From an uncultured Lachnospiraceae bacterium (GTDB lineage Bacteria; Bacillota; Clostridia; Lachnospirales; Lachnospiraceae), in assembly GCA_910585205.1 (NCBI GenBank), contig CAJUCC010000056.1:1-63662 (forward strand): a DNA stretch of 63,662 nucleotides, given 5' to 3'. Every line of letters begins with the position of its first letter. Position 1 is the stretch's first letter. The notes beneath the pieces are model-generated. The model was given only the letters and a program-made list of their open reading frames with translations, did not search any database and was not told the DNA's origin. A program made the translations under genes and the position numbers. Shown piece after piece: positions 55,839 through 63,525 of this stretch.

Positions 55839-56416
55839 TGGGAGCATCGCACAGGCTTGGAGGGGCGGCAGCCGGCATGATGGTGGCCGGCATCCTGACG
55901 GGGCCGGATGATGTGGCGGGAAAAGCCGTAATTTTGTCTGCAGCGGTATTGGGAAGCCTGATACCGGACATCGATCACCCTTACAGCAGCATCAGCAGGA
56001 AGCATCGCGGAGCCAGCAGGATTGTGGGTGTGCTGCAGATGGCGCTGCGGGGGATTGCTGCTCTTTTGCCAAAAAAGCAGGCGAAATATCTGAAAGGAGC
56101 GGCCGGGCACAGGGGAATCAGCCATTCGCTTCTTATGGCCATCCTGTGCGCCGTGGCAGTGCGTATGAGCGTTTTTATCGTGCCCGGATGGGAAGGGATG
56201 CTTTCGCTGGCTGCGTGGGGAATCGGCGCCGGTATGGCCAGTCATCTGGTACTGGATATGTTTGCCGGCGGCGTGCCGCTCTTATTCCCCTTTTCATTAA
56301 AACGGGTTACGCTGGCTCATATCAGGACCGGCGGGTTGGCAGAATGGCTGGTGCGTATAGCTGCAGCTGGTATCCTGATTTTGCTGATGGGAAATGAACT
56401 ATACAAATGGATATAA
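55835..56416 (+). CDS. YdjM/DUF457-family membrane metal-dependent hydrolase
   Basis: A 193-aa membrane protein. The family motif G-S-L-I-P-D-I-D-H-P, the G-H-R-G-I-S-H-S-L segment and S-H-L-V-L-D-M-F supply the conserved Asp/His residues of the YdjM-type putative hydrolases. Four membrane helices are visible. Members are often carried by phages and conjugative elements. Substrate unknown. Start at the ATGATG overlapping the preceding stop. Confidence 0.8.
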   Translation: MMGASHRLGGAAAGMMVAGILTGPDDVAGKAVILSAAVLGSLIPDIDHPYSSISRKHRGASRIVGVLQMALRGIAALLPKKQAKYLKGAAGHRGISHSLLMAILCAVAVRMSVFIVPGWEGMLSLAAWGIGAGMASHLVLDMFAGGVPLLFPFSLKRVTLAHIRTGGLAEWLVRIAAAGILILLMGNELYKWI

Positions 56417-56431
56417 AGAAGGAGAACGATT

Positions 56432-56827
56432 ATGGATATTATTTTCAAAGACAGGAACCATGAGCGCTTTTTTTACAGTGCATTGCAACAATGCAGGGAG
56501 ACAGACGTATATCATATGGCATTAATGTATTGCCTTGGGATAAGCGCGGATACGAGAGACCATGCGCAGGATGCTTATGATTTTAAGGCCGGATGTGTGA
56601 AGCCAGAATGCCTGCATGAAGGCTGGATCACGAGTGGAAGTGCAAAGATTATCCGTCTGGCGTTCAATCTGTATTGTAACGGTACGCCGAGCGTAGACGA
56701 TAAAGACGCTCCGGCAGCGCAGTTGGAGGAATGCGGCCGGTATACGGCGGAGGAGCTGTTTTGCTGTGGCTATGCCAGATATTTCTGGCAGGCAATACAG
56801 ATCCGATACCCGGAATATTGTTGTTAA
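56432..56827 (+). CDS. DUF6075-like protein of conjugative elements
   Basis: A 131-aa cytoplasmic protein. Segments such as Y-C-L-G-I-S-A-D-T-R, D-F-K-A-G-C-V-K-P-E-C-L-H-E-G-W, R-L-A-F-N-L-Y-C-N-G-T-P-S and Y-A-R-Y-F-W-Q-A-I-Q-I-R-Y-P-E-Y look like a family I know from Firmicute mobile elements; the DUF number is from memory. No function is established. Start behind AAGAAGGAG. Confidence 0.65.
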   Translation: MDIIFKDRNHERFFYSALQQCRETDVYHMALMYCLGISADTRDHAQDAYDFKAGCVKPECLHEGWITSGSAKIIRLAFNLYCNGTPSVDDKDAPAAQLEECGRYTAEELFCCGYARYFWQAIQIRYPEYCC

Positions 56828-56843
56828 AAGGACAGGTGGCGGA

Positions 56844-57628
56844 ATGGGCAAAACATGTAAAACGATTGCAATAATGAATCAAAAAGGCGGTGTAAGACGA
56901 CGACAGCACTGCATCTGGGGATCGGGCTTGCCGGCAGGGGATACAGCGTGCTGCTGATTGATACGGATCCGCAGGGGAATCTTGCGAAAGCCCTGGGCTA
57001 TGAACCGGACGAGTTGCAGACGACGATTGCGGACATTTACGGGAAGATTATGCAGGAAGAAGAAGTATACCCGGACGACGGGATTTTGTTCAGCGATGAG
57101 GGCGTACATATCCTTCCGGCGAACCTGAACCTGTGTCCGATGGAAATGACGCTGATGTCTGCCGTCAGCAGGGAACATATTTTGAAATATTATATAAATA
57201 TTGTGTCAGACCGTTATGATTTTATCGTGATTGACTGTCCGCCGTCCCTGGGGCTGCTTACGCTGAATAATCTGACGGCTGCGGACGGGGTGATTATTAC
57301 CGTGGAACCGGAAAACCTCTCGGCGGTGGGGATGCAGCAGCTTTTCCGCAGTATCGGCATGGTGCGGAAAAAGCTGAATAAAGGGCTGCAGATATACGGC
57401 ATCCTGTTCACAAAAGTGGACATGCGGACGAACGAGCATAAAAATGTTATGAAAGAGGTAAAGTCGGCCTATGAGAACGGTATTCGGATTTTTGATACTT
57501 ACATTCCGCGCAATATCAGCATTGCGGAAGCGCCCGGCAGGGGGCAGAGCATTTATACCTATCGGACGTCATCGTCCGGTGCCGATGCGTACCTCCGCTT
57601 TGTTGAGGAGATGATGTCATGCAGTTAA
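56844..57628 (+). pseudogene. parA: ParA-type partition ATPase with a frameshift in the P-loop
   Basis: The first frame reads M-G-K-T-C-K-T-I-A-I-M-N-Q-K-G-G-V up to 56894. The expected continuation G-K-T-T-T-A-L-H-L-G is present only in another frame. Four nucleotides (equivalent to GGGA in a G-G-V-G-K-T motif) are missing, so Walker A is broken. The rest (I-D-T-D-P-Q-G-N-L, D-C-P-P-S-L-G-L) is intact to the stop at 57628. An internal GTG at 56948 would give a protein lacking the P-loop. This is either a real mutation or a sequence error. ParB overlaps its end. Confidence 0.82.
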
Positions 57629-58584
57629 AGTCATTGGAAGAGTTGTTTGGTGTATCGGACGATGTGCAGGGCGGTGATCCGGCGTTCCAGATTTTGCAGT
57701 TGAATCCGGCGGAGATGAAAGATTTCGCAGATCATCCGTTTTTGGTAAAGATGGATGAAGATATGGCGGAACTGGTGGAGAGCATTCGGAAAAACGGTGT
57801 CCTGCATCCGGGGATTGCGCGGCCGATCGGCAGCGGCGGCTATGAAATTATCGCAGGCCACAGACGCAAACAGGCGTGTCTGCTGGCCGGGCTGACGCAG
57901 ATGCCGTTTTATGTGAGGGATTACAGTGATGATGAAGCCGTCATTATTATGGTGGAATCCAATATACAGCGCACCAGCGTCAGTATAAAGGAAAAGGCTT
58001 TTGCCTATAAGATGCATATGGAAGCGGAAAAACGGATGCATTGCGGGAAAGGGCTGCGCTCCGATGCCGCACTGGCGCAGAAAGTCGGAGAGAGCAGAAA
58101 CACGATTCAGCGCTATATTCGCCTGACGAAGCTGGTGCCGGCGCTGCTCGATCTGACGGATGTGGGAAAGATCCCGGTAATCACCGCCTCGGATCTTTCT
58201 TATCTGACAGAGGAGGAGCAGGACAGGCTGTATACATATATGGCGGAAAACGGAGCTATACCAAGTGGAAAGCAGGCGCAGACCCTGAAGGAATACAGCA
58301 AACGCAGTCCGGGCTGTATAACACAGCAGCTTTTGCATACCGTTCTGGGCGGAAAAGAAACAGAAAAAGCCAGACAGCGGGTCGTTATCAAAGGGACAGT
58401 GCTTTCACAGTATTTCCCCGAAGCGTATGGGCCAAAAGAGATGGAGGATGTGATTATCGGGTTGCTGCAGAAATGGCAGCGGGAAAACGGGGCTCGAAGC
58501 ATCCCACAGGTGGATGGCCAAGTCAATATAACAGAATGGGACGACGGCAAATATATGCCGGAAGGAGATGGAGTACCACGGTAA
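57619..58584 (+). CDS. parB: ParB/Spo0J-type partition protein
   Basis: A 321-aa protein. The N-terminal ParB domain has the CTP-binding-type motif G-Y-E-I-I-A-G-H-R-R-K-Q-A (around 74-86) and E-S-N-I-Q-R; a helix-turn-helix follows (A-L-A-Q-K-V-G-E-S-R-N-T-I-Q-R-Y), and there is a C-terminal dimerisation region. It overlaps parA by 10 nt. Partition genes on an ICE suggest it spends time as a replicating circle. No parS-like palindrome was identified. Confidence 0.88.
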   Translation: MQLKSLEELFGVSDDVQGGDPAFQILQLNPAEMKDFADHPFLVKMDEDMAELVESIRKNGVLHPGIARPIGSGGYEIIAGHRRKQACLLAGLTQMPFYVRDYSDDEAVIIMVESNIQRTSVSIKEKAFAYKMHMEAEKRMHCGKGLRSDAALAQKVGESRNTIQRYIRLTKLVPALLDLTDVGKIPVITASDLSYLTEEEQDRLYTYMAENGAIPSGKQAQTLKEYSKRSPGCITQQLLHTVLGGKETEKARQRVVIKGTVLSQYFPEAYGPKEMEDVIIGLLQKWQRENGARSIPQVDGQVNITEWDDGKYMPEGDGVPR

Positions 58585-58662
58585 CTAAGTGTGTGTGCCG
58601 TTTACAACCTATAGTCTGCATCCGGATCCGGTGGTACGTCTGGATGCGGAAAGGAGGTGAAG

Positions 58663-59295
58663 GTGACATATCGGAAAAGCAGAAACAGTGAAAATATGAA
58701 CCGCTATATCTTTCAGGGAACAGGAATTTACGATATTCCGAAGCTGCGGGCAATACAGTACAGACCATGCAGATTTATTGGTTTTAATTATGCAATAGGC
58801 TGTAAGCAACCGGAGGAAACAGGGATACACTTTTTTCTTGATGACTACCAGTTTGAACGCCTGTGGCAGAATCCTGACAAATATATATCAATATTAAAAC
58901 GGTTTCGGTATGTCTTGTCACCGGATTTCAGCCTGTATACAGATTTTCCCCGGGCTTTGCAGATTTATAATCATTTTCGAAAACACTGGCTGGGCGCGTA
59001 CTTCCAGATGTTTGGTATCAGGGTAATTCCCTCTGTATGCTGGAGTGACAGCGACAGTTTTTCGTGGTGCTTTGACGGTGAACCGCGGAGAAGCTGTGTA
59101 GCGGTATCTTCGGTGGGATGTATGGGAAACCGAGAATACAGAAAGAGATTCCTGGAAGGGTATGAAGAAATGCAGATCCGGTTGGAACCTACACAGATTA
59201 TTTTTTATGGTTTTGTCCCGGAAGAATGTAAAGGAAACATTATCGGAATTGAGGCATTTCAGGATAAATTCAACAGGATGGGGGAGTTACAGTGA
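58663..59295 (+). CDS. DUF4417-like protein
   Basis: A protein of about 210 aa with I-Y-D-I-P-K-L near the N-terminus, Y-V-L-S-P-D-F-S-L-Y and F-Y-G-F-V-P-E-E-C-K-G-N, a family found on phages and ICEs in Firmicutes (name from memory). Unknown function; a replication or DNA-metabolism role is sometimes assumed. GTG 58663 is the best start, 5 nt after AGGAGG; a GTG two codons earlier overlaps that site. It overlaps the next gene by 4 nt. Confidence 0.65.
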   Translation: MTYRKSRNSENMNRYIFQGTGIYDIPKLRAIQYRPCRFIGFNYAIGCKQPEETGIHFFLDDYQFERLWQNPDKYISILKRFRYVLSPDFSLYTDFPRALQIYNHFRKHWLGAYFQMFGIRVIPSVCWSDSDSFSWCFDGEPRRSCVAVSSVGCMGNREYRKRFLEGYEEMQIRLEPTQIIFYGFVPEECKGNIIGIEAFQDKFNRMGELQ

Positions 59296-59972
59296 TTTTG
59301 TATCTGCAGTTTTTCGGCGGCAGAGGGGCCGGATCCGGAATCGGGAATTTTCTGGACTGGCTGAATAATGAGGGTGTGAATCCGAAAGGAAAAGCCAATC
59401 CGATTGACATCAGCAGGTATCAGGGAAAAAGTCTGGAAGAGATCGAAAAGCGTATCCGCCGTCTGGGGCATGAGGAGTTATTCGCCATTAATGAAAACGG
59501 AAATATTGTAGCGGCATACAAAGGCGACAGTACCAGCGTTGCATTTCCTGTTGAATTGCTCCGGGAAAAGAATCTGACTGTTACGCATGGGCATCCCAAA
59601 GGATATGAAGAGTTCGGCGGGACGTTCTCTTTTGCAGACATCAATAATATGTTAAACTCAAACTGGAATGAGCACAGAGCTACCGCATCCGGCCAGGGTG
59701 AAATGAATTATATTATGCGGAAAACAGAAAGGGCAGATCCGGACGCACTTCGCAACAGGATTAATAAAGATTTTGAACGGCTGAATCAAAAAGTTTCAGA
59801 AACTTACAGGCAGTCTTATTTACAGGAAAGAAAGCGGTGTGGACAGAAGCAGGCCCGGCATATAGCGAGACAGCAGGCAGTTGGAATATTGAATGCTTAT
59901 TACAGAGAAGTATTTCCGCAGCATGGATATGAATATGTAACAAGAAAAAAAGAATACCGGTATAACAGGTAA
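59292..59972 (+). CDS. JAMM-like protein with phage-type LQFFGGRG leader
   Basis: A 226-aa protein. It starts L-Q-F-F-G-G-R-G-A-G-S-G, a leader often seen on phage head-associated proteins. Residues about 58-120 show E-L-F-A-I-N-E-N-G and then H-G-H-P-x8-F-S-F-A-D, close to the JAMM/MPN metalloprotease pattern (Glu, H-x-H-P, S-x2-D). The C-terminal 100 residues are helical and basic. Start GTG 59292 behind GGGGAG, overlapping the preceding stop. Activity could be deubiquitinase-like or a peptidase, which is speculation. Confidence 0.5.
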   Translation: MILYLQFFGGRGAGSGIGNFLDWLNNEGVNPKGKANPIDISRYQGKSLEEIEKRIRRLGHEELFAINENGNIVAAYKGDSTSVAFPVELLREKNLTVTHGHPKGYEEFGGTFSFADINNMLNSNWNEHRATASGQGEMNYIMRKTERADPDALRNRINKDFERLNQKVSETYRQSYLQERKRCGQKQARHIARQQAVGILNAYYREVFPQHGYEYVTRKKEYRYNR

Positions 59973-59985
59973 GGGAGGCGATGAA

Positions 59986-60141
59986 GTGGGAAAAGAAAAA
60001 GATGTGCTGGTAGAGACGGACGGCGATTTTCTGGAAAGAATGCTGCAAATGGAGCGGGAGGTACTCTCCGAGATCGATCCGGAGGCGCTGCAAAATTCAG
60101 ACGAAGATAATAAGAAAAAAACGGTAGGCAGAGAAAAATAG
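59986..60141 (+). CDS. Small acidic helical protein (51 aa)
   Basis: Start GTG 59986 behind AAGGGAGGCGAT. The acidic helical peptide E-T-D-G-D-F-L-E-R-M-L-Q-M-E-R-E-V-L is followed by a basic tail. No family recognised. It is the second-last ORF before the recombinase block. Confidence 0.5.
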   Translation: MGKEKDVLVETDGDFLERMLQMEREVLSEIDPEALQNSDEDNKKKTVGREK

Positions 60142-60239
60142 AAACACCGGCCGGTATGCGCTCATATTCCAAAGCATACATACAGGCCTTCCAATCGTAT
60201 ATTGAAATGACAATATAAGGATTCAGAAGGAGAAAACGT

Positions 60240-60344
60240 ATGGAAAACATTACAGTGAAAAATATATTTTGTCTGGAGGAACAGGAACGGGAAGAAAAAA
60301 TTATCCACATTCTGATTGCAGAAATTGAGAGAAACTTCGGGTAA
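60240..60344 (+). CDS. TnpW-like small ORF upstream of the recombinase
   Basis: A 34-aa peptide (E-E-K-I-I-H-I-L-I-A-E-I-E-R-N-F) with a good AGAAGGAG site, ending 5 nt before the recombinase start. A small ORF called TnpW precedes the large serine recombinase in Tn4451-type elements; the shared K-I-I-x-L-I-x-x-E-I pattern is suggestive but short. Confidence 0.45.
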   Translation: MENITVKNIFCLEEQEREEKIIHILIAEIERNFG

Positions 60345-60349
60345 CGGCA

Positions 60350-61948
60350 ATGGGCAATGGAAAACGGGTTGTGTTGTATCTGAGATTGAGTAAGGAAGAC
60401 CTGGACAAATGCGGCGGGGATAACAGTGAAAGCATTATAAATCAGCGGCTGCTGTTGACGGACCATGCGCTTGCACAGGGGTGGACGGTTGTCGATACCT
60501 ATATTGACGATGATTATTCAGGGTTATATGACGACCGGCCGGCGTTCGACCGTCTGATACGGGACAGCAAGCTGGGAAAATTTGATATTGTATTATGTAA
60601 AAGCCAGTCCCGGTTTACCCGCAATATGGAACATCTGGAAAAATACCTGCACCATGATTTTGTGCTGCTCGGGATACGCTTTGTGGCGCTGGCGGACGGC
60701 GTGGATACGGAAGTGGAAGGCAATAAAAAGACAAGGCAGATATACGGGCTGACGAATGAGTGGTACAGCGAGGATTTATCCCGGAATATCCGTTCCGTTT
60801 TCCGGGCGAAGATGAAGGCAGGGCAGTTCCTGGGGTCGTTTGCTCCATATGGGTATCTGCGGGATCCGGAAGACCGGCACCAGTTTGTGATCGACGAATA
60901 CGCCGCCGGAGTGGTGAACCTGATTTTTGATCTGGCGCTGCAGGGATACGGTTCGAAGACGATCTGTTATCGGCTGGAAGATATGGGCATTGACAGTCCC
61001 ACCGTATATAAAAGAAAACAGGGCAATTATGCAAATGTGCGGGCGGGCGAGTTCACCATGAAATACAATCTCTGGAGTACGACGACAGTCAATCGGATAC
61101 TCGGAAATGAGACATATATCGGCACATTGATCCAGGGCAGATGGGAGAAAGTAAGCTACAAAGATAAAAAAGTAGTGGAGACGCCAAAGGAGAGATGGGT
61201 TATCGTCGAAAACCACCATCCTCCGATTATTGCCCGTGAGAAATTTGATCAGGTACAAAAGATCATAGCGACAAGGCGTTATGCGCGTAAAGGGGAAAAG
61301 GTTCATCTGCTGGCCGGCCGGGTGAAATGCGCCGATTGCGGCTCCACGATGATTAAATCGGGCTACACAACGCGGAAAAAAGAGGACTGGTACCTGCGCT
61401 GCCAGCTTGCCAATAAATCCCGGAATCAATACTGTACGGCGCATCTGATCCGGTATTCGGTTATCGTGGACGTCGTTTTGCAAAATATCAGGGAGTTGGT
61501 TACAGGGGTGTTGGAGAACCGGGACCGGAAAGAGCAAATATCACAGCTATTGGAACAGATTACGGAAGGCGACAGGGCGCTGCAGGAGACGCAGAAAGCT
61601 TTGCGCACCGCCCGGGAAAAGAAAGAGCTGATGAATCAGAAGCTTTCCTTATTATATGAGGACCGGGTTCAGGGAAATATTTCACAGGAACAATTTTTGA
61701 ATCTAAAGGGGCGTTTTGACCAGGAGTGCGACAACGTGGAGAAGACGGTCATGGAGCTGGAGGAAAAGGCCGACGCCCTGGAGCAGGAAAAGAGCAAAAA
61801 AAAGGATATTGAAGAACTGATCGGGAAATACTGCTGCTTCGATAAGCTGACATATGAGATGGTGACAGATTTTATTGATTACATCGAAGTGGGAGAGAAG
61901 GATCCGGATACGGAAAAGCAGGAAATCAGAATACACTGGAACTTGTAA
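60350..61948 (+). CDS. Large serine recombinase (integrase of the element)
   Basis: A 532-aa site-specific recombinase. The N-terminal resolvase domain has the nucleophile Ser in G-G-D-N-S-E-S-I (around residue 25) and the R-L-S-K and S-R-F-T-R-N motifs. A recombinase domain follows (160-290, Y-G-S-K-T-I-C-Y-R-L), then a zinc ribbon C-A-D-C ... C-Q-L (about 325-365) and a coiled-coil C-terminus (380-490). The stop lies 22 nt before the attR core, the usual position of an integrase gene. The start is 5 nt after the small ORF. It is expected to act on the attP reconstructed from the element ends. Confidence 0.93.
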   Translation: MGNGKRVVLYLRLSKEDLDKCGGDNSESIINQRLLLTDHALAQGWTVVDTYIDDDYSGLYDDRPAFDRLIRDSKLGKFDIVLCKSQSRFTRNMEHLEKYLHHDFVLLGIRFVALADGVDTEVEGNKKTRQIYGLTNEWYSEDLSRNIRSVFRAKMKAGQFLGSFAPYGYLRDPEDRHQFVIDEYAAGVVNLIFDLALQGYGSKTICYRLEDMGIDSPTVYKRKQGNYANVRAGEFTMKYNLWSTTTVNRILGNETYIGTLIQGRWEKVSYKDKKVVETPKERWVIVENHHPPIIAREKFDQVQKIIATRRYARKGEKVHLLAGRVKCADCGSTMIKSGYTTRKKEDWYLRCQLANKSRNQYCTAHLIRYSVIVDVVLQNIRELVTGVLENRDRKEQISQLLEQITEGDRALQETQKALRTAREKKELMNQKLSLLYEDRVQGNISQEQFLNLKGRFDQECDNVEKTVMELEEKADALEQEKSKKKDIEELIGKYCCFDKLTYEMVTDFIDYIEVGEKDPDTEKQEIRIHWNL

Positions 61949-61952
61949 CCTG

Positions 61953-61963
61953 TTGTGTTTTCA
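61953..61963 (+). repeat. Right arm of the attP inverted repeat
   Basis: TTGTGTTTTCA, exact reverse complement of the left arm at 35973-35983, ending 7 nt before the attR core. Confidence 0.85.
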
Positions 61964-61970
61964 AACAGTG

Positions 61971-61978
61971 ACCCATGT
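61971..61978 (+). other. attR core
   Basis: ACCCATGT, identical to the attL core; reading frame Thr-His-Val continues into the protease 3' fragment. Confidence 0.85.
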
Positions 61979-62699
61979 TTCCGGCATTCTGGCGGGAAAC
62001 GGCAGTCTTTCGGGTGGAAGATACAAGGGGATTGCGCCGCAGTGCGGTTTGGTTGTCGGCAAAGTTCTGAATAACAATGGCGACGGTACGGTAGATCATA
62101 TGCTGCAGGGAATTGCGTGGGTATTGAAAAAAAGAGAAGTCTGGAATATCAGAATTCTTAACATTTCCATCGGCTTGGGACTTACGCTGAAGAGCGGGCA
62201 GAAAGAAAATCTGATCGCCTGTGTGGAGGATGCATGGGAACGGGGGCTCGTGGTCGTCGTTGCGGCCGGTAATGCAGGGCCGCGTCCCGGGAGCCTTTCC
62301 CCGATCGGAAACAGCCGGAAGGTCATAACGGTGGGCTGTAATGAGGGGGGATACTTTGGAGAAAGGAACTCTCTTTGTGAGCATTATTCCGGCAGAGAAG
62401 CGGAGGATGCTGATCTGCGGAAGCCGGATATTGTTGCACCGGGAACGGACATTGTATCCTGCTGCAGTCAGGTGCGGCATAATCTGTACGGATGGCAGAA
62501 CGCCTATATGGAAAAAAGCGGAACCTCCATGTCAACGCCGATTGTATCGGGAGCGGCAGCGCTCTGTCTGGAAAAATGTCCCGATGCGGAAAATTATGAA
62601 GTGAAGCGCAGAATCCTGTACACGGCCACAGATTTGGTAGAACCGTGGTATAAGCAGGGATGGGGCATGTTGAATATTGACAGAATGCTGGATTTTTGA
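61971..62699 (+). pseudogene. Subtilisin-family (S8) protease, 3' fragment
   Basis: Encodes 242 residues from T-H-V-S-G-I-L-A-G through the oxyanion Asn region (V-V-A-A-G-N-A-G-P) to the catalytic Ser in S-G-T-S-M-S-T-P and the end. It lacks the Asp and His of the triad, which lie in the 5' fragment at 35784. An open frame extends 32 codons into the element upstream but starts with an unsupported TTG. All three catalytic motifs are intact, so the gene would work if the element excised precisely. Confidence 0.9.
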
Positions 62700-62701
62700 T
62701 A

Positions 62702-62730
62702 TTGACACATCTCGTATATATGTATACAAT
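62702..62730 (+). promoter_or_regulatory. Promoter and operator-like palindrome of the GntR gene
   Basis: TTGACA, 17 nt, TACAAT. ATGTATACAAT (62720-62730) overlaps the -10 and resembles GntR/FadR-type operators (T-x-GTATACAA), suggesting autoregulation. Confidence 0.65.
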
Positions 62731-62822
62731 TATACGGGATGTGTTACAGGAAGGCCGGATTTTTCCGGCTGCTCCGGCAGTATCACAGCAGGAAAAGAGA
62801 AAGAACAGGCAGGAAAATAACA

Positions 62823-63509
62823 GTGGGGAGCTATGATGTAAAACAGGAAGTTACGGACAAGTATTCTCTGCGGGGCAGAGTCTTCCATAAGATTCGGGAT
62901 GATATTCTGAGCGGACGGTATCGGGTCGGAGAGGAATTGCGGGAAGTCGCCATCGGAGAGGAGATCGGAGTCAGCCGTACACCGGTCAGAGAAGCATTCC
63001 GGCAGTTGGAACTGGAAGGACTGATTCGCATTGTACCGAATAAGGGTGCTTATGTAACGGGCATTACCGCCAAGGATGTACGGGACATTTATATGATCCG
63101 TTCTCTGCTGGAGGGATTGTGCGCCAGATGGGCGACAGAAAATATTTCCAAAGAACAGATGGAAGAAATGGAAGAAAATATTTTTCTGTCGGAGTTTCAT
63201 GCGTCGAAAGAGCATACGGAGCAGATGGCAGAACTTGATAATCGTTTTCATGAGATTATGTATGAAGCATGTAACAGTAAGATGCTGGAGCATGCACTGA
63301 AAGACTATCATCAGTATGTTTTGCGGGTGCGCCGGAAAACACTGTCTACGCAGACGAGGAGTACGGCTTCCAATGCGGAGCACCGGGATATTATGGAGGC
63401 GATACGGGCGGGAGAAGCGGAAAAAGCGGAGCGGCTCGCCAACAGCCATATGTTGAATGCGTACGAAAATATGGTGAAAAACGGCTATATGGAGCATTAT
63501 GAAGAGTAA
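62823..63509 (+). CDS. GntR-family (FadR/FCD) transcriptional regulator
   Basis: A protein of about 228 aa. The N-terminal winged helix (residues about 12-75: L-S-G-R-Y-R-V-G-E-E-L-R-E and S-R-T-P-V-R-E-A-F-R-Q-L) is followed by the helical FCD ligand domain with metal-binding-type residues (D-N-R-F-H and A-E-H-R-D-I-M-E-A-I). The start GTG 62823 is preferred because an ATG at 62739 would sit at the transcription start. It lies just upstream of an isocitrate dehydrogenase gene and may control it or carboxylate metabolism. Confidence 0.85.
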   Translation: MGSYDVKQEVTDKYSLRGRVFHKIRDDILSGRYRVGEELREVAIGEEIGVSRTPVREAFRQLELEGLIRIVPNKGAYVTGITAKDVRDIYMIRSLLEGLCARWATENISKEQMEEMEENIFLSEFHASKEHTEQMAELDNRFHEIMYEACNSKMLEHALKDYHQYVLRVRRKTLSTQTRSTASNAEHRDIMEAIRAGEAEKAERLANSHMLNAYENMVKNGYMEHYEE

Positions 63510-63525
63510 CAGAAAGGAAAGAGAA

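Larger units (their letters stand above)
35958..61978. mobile_element. Integrative conjugative element (about 26.0 kb) with serine recombinase and pCW3-like transfer genes
   Basis: Bounded by two copies of ACCCATGT (35958-35965 and 61971-61978). Inside lie a large serine recombinase next to the right end, a full TcpA/C/D/E/F/NlpC/H-type transfer module, an oriT-like region with TcpK- and TcpM-like proteins, ParAB, HicAB, Dam and regulators. Removing one core copy plus the intervening DNA (26,013 bp) restores an uninterrupted subtilase gene. No recognisable resistance or metabolic cargo is present; the largest accessory gene is a surface protein. Confidence 0.9.

Noticed and set aside
35958..61978. 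Classification of the element as a Tn916-type ICE
   Set aside because: It shares the TcpA/VirB4/NlpC core, but the integrase is a serine recombinase, no Orf20-type relaxase is present, and the gene order at the start of the module is pCW3-like.
61875..62699. Open frame running from inside the recombinase gene across attR into the protease 3' fragment
   Set aside because: The upstream 32 codons lie out of frame within the recombinase and begin with a TTG lacking a ribosome-binding site. The 3' fragment is better explained as the rest of the interrupted protease.
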